Below are positions 1 through 10,963 of a stretch of DNA of 32,057 bases, piece by piece. The notes beneath the pieces were generated by a model. That model was not told where the DNA came from and searched no databases. It worked only from the letters and a program-made list of their open reading frames with translations. Every line of letters starts with the position of its first letter. Positions within the stretch are counted from its first letter, which is position 1. Position numbers and translations under genes: made by a program. The DNA is taken from assembly GCA_000226015.1 (NCBI GenBank), contig JH154135.1, positions 81,569 through 113,625 on the forward strand, in the 5' to 3' direction. Source of the stretch: Mnemiopsis leidyi (lineage: Eukaryota; Ctenophora; Tentaculata; Lobata; Bolinopsidae).

Positions 1-222
1 TCCTGGAAATAGGACACGTAAGTCAGGTGTTTCATGGAAATAGGACACGTAAGTCAGGTGTTTCTTGGAAATAGGACACGTAAGTCAGGTGGTTCTTGAA
101 AATAGGACACGTAAATCAGGTGTTTCCTGAAAATAGGACACGTAAGTCAGGTGTTTCTTGGAAATAGGACACGTAAGTCAGGTGTTTCCTGGAAATAGGA
201 CACGTAAGTCAGGTGTTTTCTG
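1..222. repeat. 31-bp tandem array, about 7 copies
   Basis: A 31-bp unit with core aggacacgtaagtcaggtg is repeated about seven times with few substitutions. It begins at the window edge, so the array probably extends to the left. Every copy contains the splice-donor-like string GTAAGT followed by CAGGTG. I see no coding role. Confidence 0.95.
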
Positions 223-700
223 GACATAATCAGTTGTCACGGAACTGTTTAGTAGGTAAACTTAAGTCTTGAGTTGTTAGTTCATTTTACAAACTGAATA
301 TTAAAAGTGAAAACAGAAGGGTTAACGATATTTTATAAAATTGTTCGGATCTAAAACTGCTATTGTTAATGTTAGGAATGTCACATGTTAAATGTGGCGT
401 GTATAACAGAGGTATGACGGTTGTCCTACTTTTAACATCCGTGGCAATATTTAAGTCATCAAACATGGAAAGGAAGTAGGAATACATAAAAGTGGAAGAA
501 GGAATTACCAAGCTCCGAAGTACAAACATGGCTCACAGCCCTCTCACCAACCTCTCAGAGCAGATTTAAACAGGTCCCAGTTTAGGGATACTACCCCGAA
601 TTCGGGAGTGTTCTAGAATGTTTTTAACGTCTTAAAACCAGCCCTGAGTTGATTGGAGGACCAGGACAAAAACTTGAAAACAGGTGCTGACATGGGAGAA
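223..700. other. non-coding stretch
   Basis: AT-rich DNA with no convincing exon on either strand. I looked for a minus-strand polyadenylation signal (TTTATT on the plus strand) just below the candidate exon at 701-822 and did not find one. Confidence 0.5.
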
Positions 701-822
701 CTACTGTCGAGATGCAGAAAGTGTATGGCCAGGGAAGTTTCCATGTGTTCGAACTTCGGACGGCGCTTTCTTAACAGGAGAACGAAATATTGATGAGCTG
801 GTTTGTTGGAAATTGGTAAGAA
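701..822 (-). CDS. candidate 3'-terminal coding exon, Ser/Arg-rich
   Basis: On the minus strand a strong pyrimidine tract (ttttctgtttttgtccgatag) would serve as acceptor for an exon starting at 822. In intron phase 1 the frame reads LTNFQQTSSSIFRSPVKKAP and ends in ...HTLSASRQ and a TAG at 701-703. Its composition resembles the Ser/Arg-rich exons on the same strand upstream, so it could be a last exon of that gene. The plus strand is also open across 684-815 and ends at a GTAAGA donor, but its acceptor has no pyrimidine tract, so I prefer the minus strand. Function unknown. Confidence 0.35.
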
Positions 823-3366
823 CTATCGGACAAAAACAGAAAAAGAATTGTTCCACGTGCTTTGCTTGATTTTCTAAGAATATCACCTATTTATGAAGGG
901 AAGCTCTTAACACGATCTGGCTGGTAAAGAAGAATCAACTGTTTATTTAGACAATTATGCTATTTATCCTACTATTATATAATTAACTGTGTTTTGTTAA
1001 AGTTTGGTTTTGGCTATTATACGAATCTTCTAGATGCTCCCTTCGGGATGTTCGAGTTCTCTCCTGAACGTTTCATGCTCGCTAAATGTACCACACTTAT
1101 GAAATTTACAACCCATTCTACCTTATCACTCGTCACTTGAACTTCTCTCATATAAACACCTGCCATTCTCACAGCTTATAGGTTAAATTCTATCACGTGA
1201 TAAGTTGTATGTTTGTGTCCTGACTTAACGTTGTTTAAGCTCTAGACGATATTTCAGTGGTATCGGTACAAAAATTTACTCCTTGACGAATCAATGAACC
1301 TTTAGTTACATCTGAAAGTAATTGACCTGTTAACAAAAGAAGAGAAACAAAATAGGTGAAAAATAAGATTTTAAGTTAAAATTGAGTAAAGGTTTACCTA
1401 CTGACCTACGGTAAGGATAAACAAAATCATCCCAGTTACAAAAACAATTCATGAACAAAGCTCGGAGTAACCATACAATAGAAGAAGAAGGAAAATAAGC
1501 ACGTGTACTAAAGACAGGGGTATGTGACAGGAGACACGTTTACGTAAATTGACTAGGAATTTAATTATGAGTTTATTGATAAGATCGGGGCAATAGTTAT
1601 TAATAATACAAGTTGCTAATGAGTGGTGTGTAATTCAAGCCTGCAGAGTGAGGGATTAAGTAAATAAGCAATTAAGAGAATTCTACATTAGCTTCAAATT
1701 GGCTATAATAAAAAGATATTATCAAAAGGCAATAACTACTGAATTTCTCCAATTGCCGCGAATGGATATATATCCAGCTTAAACAAAAATAATGTTAGAA
1801 ACACAAAATGATAATGGAAAAATGGAAAAACAAGAATCAGAGTGATACTGATGTGATACTGATGAATTCCTAGCTATCATTGCATGAATCTGAATTATGT
1901 CATTCAATTGTTTGATCAAATATGATCACATTCAAGGCAATGACAATGAGGGTACAACTTCAGAACCCATAACTGAAGTTTTGCTGATCCTCTGATCAAA
2001 TTTAACTCATATCCAAAATAATATGGCGAAAAATATCCCAATCTTGCTGCTCAAAACTTAAATAATCTTACTATTTTCATCTTAGTACTTGATATCTCAC
2101 TACTTTCATCTTAGTTTCTGCTATCTATCCTTTTATTCTTAGTACTTGGTGTCTTAGGATTGAATTAAGCGTTTCCGGACACGCTTTTTCACGCAATAAA
2201 TTTAGGGACGAAGGAAAATATAATATAATTATATGTAAGATTTATTTTTCATAATACCCGATAATATTAGGCAGCCTGAAGTGAATTTTTATAACATTTA
2301 TAGTGATACTTGTGCCATTAGATCGATGCTTGTTCGCTATCACAAGATTGTCTGATATAGTTTAATATGGGTCGATGAGTACTGATAACGTTTTTAAATA
2401 AGAAATATTAAGCACCGTATTCGATGTTATTAACATCTGCACGATGGTACAAGAAGGAAACACAAATCAGCAAACGATGTTGAATTTATCTAAATTTTTC
2501 TAAAAGACACGAAGTTAAATTGAGAGTGGCGATAAGTAGGTAAATAAGATTTGGGGATTGGATAAAACCATGCCTGATCTTTACTTGCATTGTAAAGTAA
2601 ACAGAAGTTGGTTTGATACAACTGATATTGAGAAACGATATTCGGAGATAACTATTTTTGTTATAACTCAAAAGAGGCAATGAAATTAGGTGATCTCCCC
2701 AATATGCTCGACGTATCTTCTTATTTTTTTTGAATCCCAGAATCAATAACTTACGACAAAGAGTTTTGTGTAACTAAAACAATAACTTACGAGACAGAAT
2801 TTCGTTTGACAATCATGACCACATGTTTTTATCACATCCCAGTTGTTATCACTTCCTCCAAGCTGGACAACAAAAACTCAATCCAAATCCAAATACACAG
2901 GATATAACACAGATAAACGAGAAAATCGCTGTACAACAGGCAAATATTATTTGCATATCATTATCACAGTACGATATAGCTTTTAAAATTTTACAACTGT
3001 TAGCACGGCGAAATGAAAGAGTTTTGCATGCGTGAGGAAGTGTGCGTGGACCGAAAATCGAGCGCTACCTCGCACAATGAAGACCATGGTACTTGTGGAT
3101 TACATTTAATCTGGTTAAACATGGTGTGGGATAACTGTGGTCTCAGCGGACGAGGTTTGAATTTAAAAAGTTTGCCAGGGCTTACACAAGTGAAACGGAT
3201 TTGATATAAAAAAGTTCTGGAACAGGCAGAATACTGCATGGTATGTGTAGTGTGTTGTGTATTATTATTTTCTTTATACCATGGAAGTTGTTAAAAATAA
3301 ATTTATTGCATTAGTTTCACTACAGCTGAAAATATGTGGCAATGGTACAATTGTGGCGCTAGGCTG
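823..3366. other. 2.5 kb without a supported gene
   Basis: Strongly AT-rich. Open frames at 2486-2746 (minus), 2823-3035 (plus) and 3000-3239 (minus) lack splice signals, composition bias or family motifs, and look like chance. If the minus-strand gene reaches 701, this is intron. Confidence 0.5.
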
Positions 3367-3479
3367 TTAACTAATTAGCGGCTTCAGTCTCCTTGCAATA
3401 GGGCCTAGCAGCAGCAGATTTAGATCTGATAATTGGGACGTTGACATATCCAATTTGGGAGAGAGACATGTAAAGTTTT
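3367..3479 (-). CDS. candidate exon with strong acceptor, frame uncertain
   Basis: A good acceptor (gttgacttttctcag) on the minus strand starts an exon at 3479. Two frames stay open: one reads NFTCLSPKLDMSTSQLSDLN and stops at 3367; the other reads KLYMSLSQIGYVN and ends ...RPYCKETEAAN with a stop at 3371. Neither joins directly to the upstream exon at 4283-4111: that exon ends in phase 2 with TG, and this exon starts with A, which would create TGA. An intervening exon or a different gene is therefore needed. No family recognised. Confidence 0.3.
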
Positions 3480-3651
3480 CTGAGAAAAGTCAACAACTTT
3501 TTCCATCTTTTGATATTGATATTGATATTAATGTGACTATTTAAAGCGATCAGCAATTTAACTGGTCCATACCAAGAAAGTTTGGTCTTACTTTTTGTTG
3601 AGCATGAGATTATGTTTATTGCATAACACAACCCTACAACCCCAACAAGCA

Positions 3652-3698
3652 AGCTCTAGAAAAGCCAGCTCTAGAAAAGCCAGCTCTAGAAAAGAGCT
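3652..3698. repeat. 15-bp tandem repeat, 3 copies
   Basis: The unit agctctagaaaagcc is repeated three times head to tail. Short and probably neutral. Confidence 0.85.
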
Positions 3699-4110
3699 AA
3701 AGAGAATAAAAAACGTGCGAACTTACGGAGACTTATCGTACTTTTTGATCCAGGAGGTTGAGTAGCCAAACATGACGAGAGAGCACTAAACCGAAAATGT
3801 AAAAACAATCCGACTTAGACCGATCAGACAAATATTTAACAAGTTTTTTCCTAAACGTCCGCTAAATTTTGATTGAAAATTTACTGCAAGCTTGGTGGTA
3901 TGCCGCCTGCCAGTTCCCCGATTTTACCACCAACATTTAGCCTAATCGCCGCGATTCGCGAATATAAATTCACCACTTTTTTCATCAGAAAACATCTTAA
4001 ACCTATTACCCGTAAAATTGGATTAAACAGCGACTATTCAGAAATAGCCCATCTCAGCCACACGTAAGACTTAGTTGACGGTTTACAGAAGACACGACGT
4101 GCATGTTTAC

Positions 4111-4283
4111 CAGTCTTGTTTCTTCACAGATCTACCGTGATGATATATATTTGTATCTGGACACACTCTTGCAGATATACAGGCAGCCTGGGAATGTGGA
4201 GGAGCCAAACCTTTCTCGTCATTATCGAGTCTAGAGGAAACGGTTAGATCGGCCATGTTGTCCGGGTTATAGCGAGAGTTGAG
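4111..4283 (-). CDS. candidate internal exon of the minus-strand gene
   Basis: Minus strand: acceptor catttactccag before 4283 and donor CTG|GTAAAC after 4111 bound a 173-bp exon. In phase 0 it reads LNSRYNPDNMADLTVSSRLD, continues through APPHSQAACISARVCPDTN and ends ...GRSVKKQD plus two bases. It is polar, without domain motifs. It lies in line with the other minus-strand exons, but the phase-2 exit of the exon at 5200 does not match its phase-0 entry, so at least one exon between them is missing or one junction is wrong. Confidence 0.5.
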
Positions 4284-5199
4284 CTGGAGTAAATGTGGCA
4301 AACTTTTTCGAGAACATTCTTCTTGGCAGGAAATAAAAATAGGGAAGCCTGGCCGGGTGATCTATGTGATGAGGGAATAACATCATGTGATAAGTTGGTG
4401 GGGTTCTTGGTGTAGAGAAGGGTGACATTTTGAGTTCGTATTAAATTGGGGTGATTTGTGGTATGTGAAATTGTTGATAACATTTAGAATTCTCGATATT
4501 CTGCTCCAATCACAGATCAAAACTAAATTGGAGCAAAAATACCTTATTGATAACACGATTTCCTGACAAAGGAAGGCTTCGGACGAAAGACAAGGAATAA
4601 GTATAAATTTTAGTACTATACAAGATACCGGTCTTGCTGCAGACATCAAGCCTTATCAGACGGTAACCGAACTACTAATTTCACAGCAAGACTATTTCAC
4701 AAAGGTTACACAGGCGTTGACACACAACCAGGCCTAAATAGCTGGAACTGAAAAACGGTAGGAGGTGAAAATCGGCGAAAAATTGTTCAGAAACGCGCTG
4801 CTTACAAGTTGGAGAACAGTAAACAGGGGCGACCCATCAACACGTTGCAACAGAATAGGCGAATATACAAGCTGATACAGTAGGGTGAAGAGATTGTTGG
4901 CAGCCCTAACATAGCGCCCTGACCTGCTCTATCTACAGCGCAGAAAACTCGACACAAAACTGGCAAGGACTAAATTTTCATGTTGGAACGGAAAATCCCG
5001 CGGTTGAGAAGCGCTGGTCGCGGTTTGTTTAGAACATCCTTCAGCACTGGACAAGCTACTGTTGGTGGATGGAGCTGTTTGACCCTACGTGATGAAAGGA
5101 CGGGTTGTACTGGCAGGCTGTGAAATAGTTTTAAGTTTTTATTACTTAATGCTGATAGAAAACCGGTCACGTGATAAGAAAGTGCGGATAAATACCTAC
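4284..5199. other. probable intron
   Basis: Lies between two minus-strand candidate exons. Short overlapping frames at 4244-4483, 4383-4649 and 4970-5290 show no splice structure of their own. A small exon resolving the phase mismatch may be hidden here; I did not find it. Confidence 0.4.
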
Positions 5200-6152
5200 C
5201 GATCTTCTTTTTGGAGCGATCTCTGTGAGCAGAGAAAGCGGCTGATCGTGGAGGGATTTGTTGTATTGTTGTTGGCGTAGTTGCTACCATGACTGTTAGT
5301 TACACACGCCAGGCCCGTCGAAGGATCTTGTAGTTTTGTGCGATGATCGGTGGTCGTGGAAGTTTCATTCTCCGACGACGATCCCGGGGCAGCTTGTTGT
5401 ATAGTCCCATGTGCGGGACTGTGATATATTTGGTAAATATCAGATTGGACCTTGTCTGGAGTGTTCGAGACAGTCGATGAGAAACTAAACGTCGGGGTTT
5501 CCAGGTCTACAATCCTGGTCTCCGGCGTATCGGAACTTCCCGAAACGAAATCTAGAGGCAAGGAGTTGGCACTTGATTTGCAGTTCTCTTGAGACATGAA
5601 CTCAGACGCTGACCCTGTCTGCCTAGCACTGCTGAACGATGACAGACTGGCGTGCAGGCGGCGTGGTCAGCAGGTTTTCTGTCTTTGTGAGAGTGTTGTC
5701 TGCTGGTATCAGATTCGTGGTTTCGCCCGGTTATAGAGTGATCGTGTGAGGTTGTGCTAGGGGGACTCCCTGAATTTCCCCTCTTTTTATAAACCTCGTC
5801 AGATGGTATGACCAGGTTATCATGGGCATCTCTCCTGAAGAGAAAGGGGTTTCGTTTGTGGCTCCTCGAACCCACCCCGACTTGTTGTACCTTGTTCAGT
5901 TTGGACCCTGAAGAAGACCTAGATCGAGCTAGACCGACAGAAGATCCTACAGATGAGGCAGGCTCTGTAGCCAGGTAGGGTAAACTGTCCCGGTCCTTAA
6001 CTCCGGTCTGCTGGGTAGGGATACAGGGAGGAGAGATAGGTTTAGAGGAAGTTGCAGTTCCTTCTCCTCTTCGGATGTGGCGTCGGTTTCTTGCTCTGTT
6101 TCTGGATTCCTTTTTAGCAGAGAAGAAGTTAATGATGAACTGCATGGCGGAG
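5200..6152 (-). CDS. large exon of an unrecognised Ser/Arg-rich protein, with an internal frame change
   Basis: The acceptor at 6153 sits behind a pyrimidine tract and the donor is GTAGGT after 5200. Entry is phase 2, which fits the exit of the exon at 8978. The first frame reads SAMQFIINFFSAKKESRNRA, then basic and Ser-rich sequence (SRSSSGSK, HKRNPFLFRRDAHDNLV) down to about 5650. There coding character moves to the -1 frame (SSFSSARQTGSASEFMSQEN), which stays open to the donor, while the first frame ends at 5552. The ATG at 6145 in context GCCATGC could instead be a start codon. The protein looks disordered and no domain is recognised. The frame change may be a 1-bp sequencing or assembly error, a real frameshift, or an intron I missed. 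Confidence 0.55.
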
Positions 6153-8977
6153 CTGCAAGGCTGTCAGGGTGCCTCGGAGAAACAAAGAAAGCCCAAGAAA
6201 CACTACATAACAAAATACAAATCCGTTTTGAGCCACAATACTACAATAGACGGCTTATACGGTGCAAGGCGGATTTACGTTTCTGTTCAAATATTTAATG
6301 AATGGCATAAACCAATTACAGATAATTGTCATCTAGTGTGGTGAAACAAACTAATGGGATGTTAAAGCACTAAGCTAATTTAGAGGCAGTGCGTGAAATA
6401 TCGGTGATGTGAGTGATGTAATCAACACGTCGTCCATGTACAATTAATATTATTTAACTAATTTAGTTACTTTTACAGGCTTCACGAATATTGAGATATA
6501 ATCAGATAATGTATGAGAAATATGATTGCAGTTATGATACAGAAGGTAATGTCAGCAGGAGATGTGTGGTTTAAAAAATTTAAAAATAAGAATTGTCCCG
6601 AACAGAGATGATATTGTTCATTTTTTGTAAGGAAACAAATTATCTGAAGAAATTACTTAGATCGTGATACCATTGATTTACTCACCAATGCTTTGTTCCT
6701 TGACGTTGAAATATACTCCACTTCATGACACATAAAACCAAAAATATCCGGAAACCTGTTTTTTGAAACCTTCGGTTTGTATCTAAGAAATAAATCAAGA
6801 GAAAGGTATTTTGAGGAGAAGTCACAAACAAAGCTTATCCAATCCAAAGCTAGAAAGCACTGTATTTATAAGATTATCATTAATTACCCCTCACCCCTAA
6901 GTCTTTGTCTTATCTGTTATACAGATCTATCAGATCTTGTATCACAAGGAGCTGGATGAGACAACACGTGTGACATATGGTAAAGTCTCTAATTCTAAAT
7001 TTGATGTTCACGTGATTTAAAACGAAAAAGAATTCACGACAGATAAGTTTTCTTATAGTTTTACACGCTTCTGTTCGGGGAATCCTCTGGGAAGAACTAC
7101 AAACAATGATGTGAAAGAAAAAATCTCGGAAAACAAGTTATATGATCCGAGAATATGAGTGGAATGCGTTCGATACAAATTAAACTAGAGATATACTGAA
7201 GGAGCAAGCCCAGTACTTCAGATTAAGCTAAAAAGTGTCCACCAATTAAAATGTTCGGCCGTCTTTATTTTTGCTGATACTACAGGGTTTATGAATAAAA
7301 GATCATTCCTCTCTGCCTATAAAAAATCCGCCTGAAGCGAACTATTTTCTATTTATTATTTTTCGCTTATAATTTCCAAACAATACAATTATTTCACGTT
7401 GCATGAACAAGTGCGAGAAAATCAGATTAAAGTCCGATCATATGCGACTCAGCAGTCTGTGTAAGGATAACTCAAGCTAGAAAAAATATTCAGAATCAAG
7501 GTCGGCATCGGACCTTGGCTTTCAGAATTTTATTTTTATTTGTTGCCATCTACATATGCTTTAAAACTATAAACTAAACTATTCACTATAACTATAAACT
7601 TTAAAACTATAAGGGCTCATAAGCTAGTTTGATATAATTCTAACAAGTTTGTTTGTCACCGCGGCTATCGGCTGGTCATAAGCCACTTAAGTTTGAAGAT
7701 GGTACTGAACTACGACTATCTACCGGTTGTTAACTTAAAGGAGCCTCGGAACTAAGCGTGGTCAGCGGTAATAAGCTAGCTGTATCAGATCACTGATTCG
7801 TCGGAACTGTCGGGGAATACAGATGGTACTAAAACTCTATCGCTATAAGACAAGGCGATTCAATTCACACAAAGACAGAGTACACGAGGAAGAATGCGAA
7901 TGGAATTATTTCAATTTAGCAATTTCTCTTGCAGCCTAATTTTACCATTCAATTTGATGCATGCCGTGACTAAATGATGTCACACTGACAGTCGGGATAA
8001 ATACACTGGCAAAACAGTTCACGTATCACCCTTAGACTGAAGTGATTCAAATATTTTCAGTTCGATATCCCAAAGTTCAATAATAGCTGCCAAAGGCTCT
8101 AATCAGCTTGATTTGCTTCTGTCAAAAATTAAATGAGTTATAAGACGTTAGCACTTCGCAGTAAATAGACTACCCAGCAGACAGCTAACTATAACACATG
8201 ATAAAGTGATAGACTCTACTTCCTGATAATTACTTAATCTCTATCTATCAACAAGATGAAAAATTACAAGGTACGATTACACTTACAGACCTTATCGACT
8301 AAACAACCTGATATATCTTACTTACGGAGGAACACGACAAACGAAGTTAAGTTAGAAAGAAAGATATATGAGTCAATATAAATACGTGTACAGCGATAAG
8401 GTGCTCAATACTATTTATAATCAATATAGTCCCTCACTACTATTTCCGTCAACAAAACTCAATTTACATGCCAGTACTGTTACTGATGGAGCCCGGTTTG
8501 TTGTTTATCCGATATCCTACAAGCATCTAATCACTTTATACCTTAACGTAGATAGCGACAAGTCTAATGATTCCCATAATCTTCCCTACACTTTTCCGTG
8601 TAGTTGTACAAGGATATTTGTTACAGAAATAGGGACGAGATGCGAATTAATTTAATAGAAGATACAAAAGGCCAGAAAGGTTTTCCGAAATAAATTTCAA
8701 TTAACATAAACATAAACATAAAGGCATAAAAATTAAAATAATAAAGGTATTAAGGTAACAGAAAAACATTAAAGATATGGGCTATCGATTTATATTTGAA
8801 GGAGATCGAGTGCGGCTTAAGCTTTCAAGACTCTAGCCTCCCTTTTAAAAACTTCAAGTCGTAGGCCCAGAACCAAAAACAATTAAGACACAAATAGTAA
8901 CAGAGAAACAGAAATATCAACAAGCAACAGAAAAAATTAGTACCAAATTTCGATAACAGAAACAAAAGCAGAATTAC
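6153..8977. other. 2.8 kb intron-like DNA
   Basis: No exon supported. The frame at 8368-8655 (plus) is AT-rich with no signals, and those at 6653-6847 and 6777-6959 oppose each other and look like chance. If the exons at 8978 and 6152 are joined, which their phases allow, all of this is one intron. Confidence 0.5.
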
Positions 8978-9218
8978 CAGTAAATAACGGTAGTTGGTCG
9001 CTCCAAGCTAACGCTGATGGAATGCACCGTATTTATATCCCCCTCAGAGGTAACAACAGCTGGTCGCTCCTTGGTAACACTGAGACACTGCACCATGTTC
9101 ATATCTCCTTCGGAGTTCGACCTGGTTCTAGACCTGGCGGTATCCGAGAGGTACTGCACCCGGGATCTCCTGCGGTGTGCAGGAGCTATGCGGGATTTGT
9201 GGAGCAGCCCAGCGTGGA
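8978..9218 (-). CDS. exon with two tandem 22-residue repeats
   Basis: Acceptor ggctgcag, behind the pyrimidine tract ctctcctttctctccctgctc, starts the exon at 9218 in phase 1; donor CTG|GTAATT ends it at 8978 in phase 2. The frame reads VHAGLLHKSRIAPAHRRRSR, then RSRTRSN, then two copies of a 22-residue unit: SEGDMNMVQCLSVTKERPAV and SEGDINTVHSISVSLERPTT (20 residues of each). The 66-bp DNA duplication has diverged while the frame stayed open. Entry and exit phases fit the exons at 10747 and 6152. Basic, low-complexity, no family recognised. The opposite strand is also open (9022-9348) but lacks this structure. Confidence 0.6.
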
Positions 9219-10535
9219 CTGCAGCCGACATGCCGAGCAGGGAGAGAAAGGAGAGCGTATATTTAGAATTGTGTTGGTGAGGAGTCGTGGAGGAACAACA
9301 ATAACCGGGGCTATAATTGGCTCAATTACGGAGCAAGAGGTGATGTGAGTTTTGAGAATTTTTGCAGCAGGAAAAAAGGGAACCTGGTTCGTAGAACGTG
9401 TGTGTATTTTAATTAAATTTTAAATTGTACTTCAACGACCAACACGTCAATTGTTTTTTAGTTTCTTGGCGGATGGCCAAAAAACAAGATTATACAATGT
9501 ATAATATACATTCTCAACTTCAGAAGCCTATTCACGGAACAGGATTGAAGAATGTAAAGCCTTTTTGTCCATGAGTCCTTTTCGAAGGTGGCTGTTGCAA
9601 AGTCTAATTACGATTAATATATTTTTATTAGCACTTGTGAAAGTATGCCTGTATATCCAAATTCCTTGGAATATAAAATAAATTTTCGGTTGACAATAAG
9701 TGGCACTTCCTTCCCTGCATCTAATTATGCTTTCTACGAATTTAACAATTTTGCGTCGAAGCAGGTTTAAGTCGAGTGAAGTCTAGTCACTATAAAGATG
9801 GGATTAAAAATATTGTTGTTCTTTTTCATATGTTGTACAATTAAGGGTATAAATCTTGCTTGTAAGGGCTAAATAAAAGGTATATCAAACTCTAAGTCCT
9901 ATAAAGTACGACGAAGCTCTGTTAATATTCTAGAAATCCGGAAATGCTTATGATATAGCTATTTTGGGGATTCAACAAAAATACAAAAACAGTCGTATTC
10001 GTTATAAGAGGCTTCTAACAATGACAAGCGTGTCATCAACGCCGAGGCTTTATTTGAGAAAAAGTATTACTTTGGACAACAATTTCACCAAAAAATTCTG
10101 AATTCACTAACGAAGTTCTTGAAGGTGAGATATTGACAGATGTGATCACCAAATCTACGGCCGTGATGTTACAATCCGCGACTTTTGTCGTCTCCACGAT
10201 GACAAGGAAATTAAGAAGAAAAACAGGCAGTTTCCCGGCAAGAAGACAGTGATACTCCTCCGCTAAGTTATACAGTGATTTAATGGCATGAGATGAAGTT
10301 GGAAGTACGAAGAGGAGCAGGAGAGGGATACAGGGGATAATGACTAGAAATATGCCAGACTTTTCTACTGAGGGGCCGGAGTATGGAGGTAGAGGAAAGC
10401 AATTAATTGTGGACTAATGAATCATCAGCACACTGGAATAATGAAGTAGATAAAATCATGTTGAATTGATAAAAATCAAATTACGATTAAGACCAAAAAC
10501 TAAGAAAAACGACCCAAGTAAGCGAGTTTAATCAC

Positions 10536-10603
10536 AAACTAAATGACAAAACAAATGACAAACTAAATGACAAACTAAATGACAAAGTAAATGAAAAACT
10601 AAA
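10536..10603. repeat. 12-bp A-rich tandem repeat
   Basis: The unit aaactaaatgac is repeated five to six times with substitutions, in a likely intron of the minus-strand gene. Confidence 0.8.
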
Positions 10604-10746
10604 CAGTCTGTAACTTTTTTTGTTTTTTAAGATAGTATCTTACTAGACGAAAACACATTCATTCCTATACTTATCGCAGCCAACAAACCCTTACAGCTTG
10701 AGGGCCGAAATATCAAACATTCTTACGTCTGAAGGACCTAAAATAC

Positions 10747-10963
10747 CTGGAATGTTTTCCAATCTGGAAGTTATGCAGATGTCGGTGTTTCGGAGGATCG
10801 GGGAACTGTAAAAACCGGAGTTCCTTTGGCCAGCGATGAGAGGCTGAACCGTTGCAGTGTCTGGGACGAGGGGGACGAGAGGAGGTGAAGATGGTGGAGG
10901 AAGAGGGGGAGGGTGGCAGTCTCCGGGCGTCCTTCTGGGGGGTGCTTCCATGGGGCATGTCAC
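10747..10963 (-). CDS. Pro-rich exon of the minus-strand gene
   Basis: A pyrimidine-rich stretch (ccctctctctttacttc) precedes an AAG acceptor and the exon starts at 10963 in phase 0. Donor CCAG|GTATTT gives a 217-bp exon leaving in phase 1, which matches the entry of the exon at 9218. It reads VTCPMEAPPRRTPGDCHPPP, then PPPSSPPLVPLVPDTATVQP and IAGQRNSGFYSSPILRNTD. A second donor (GTAAGA after 10727) would lengthen it but leave in phase 0, which does not match. A competing frame with its own ATG (11003-10713) covers the same DNA, but the Pro-rich frame fits the splice chain better. Confidence 0.5.

Noticed and set aside
684-815. Plus-strand exon VLTWENYCRDAESVWPG ending at GTAAGA
   Set aside because: The acceptor has no pyrimidine tract and no plus-strand neighbours were found; the minus-strand exon over the same DNA has a better acceptor.
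5947-6213. Minus-strand 88-codon frame SLTSSLLKRNPETEQETD
   Set aside because: Overlaps the longer frame of the same exon and stops early; the longer frame fits the phase-2 entry. Not fully excluded.
6075-6344. Plus-strand frames of 73 and 89 codons
   Set aside because: They oppose the start of the 6152-5200 exon and run into AT-rich sequence without signals.
9022-9348. 108-codon plus-strand frame
   Set aside because: It is the mirror of the minus-strand exon 9218-8978, which has splice sites, compatible phases and a protein-level repeat.
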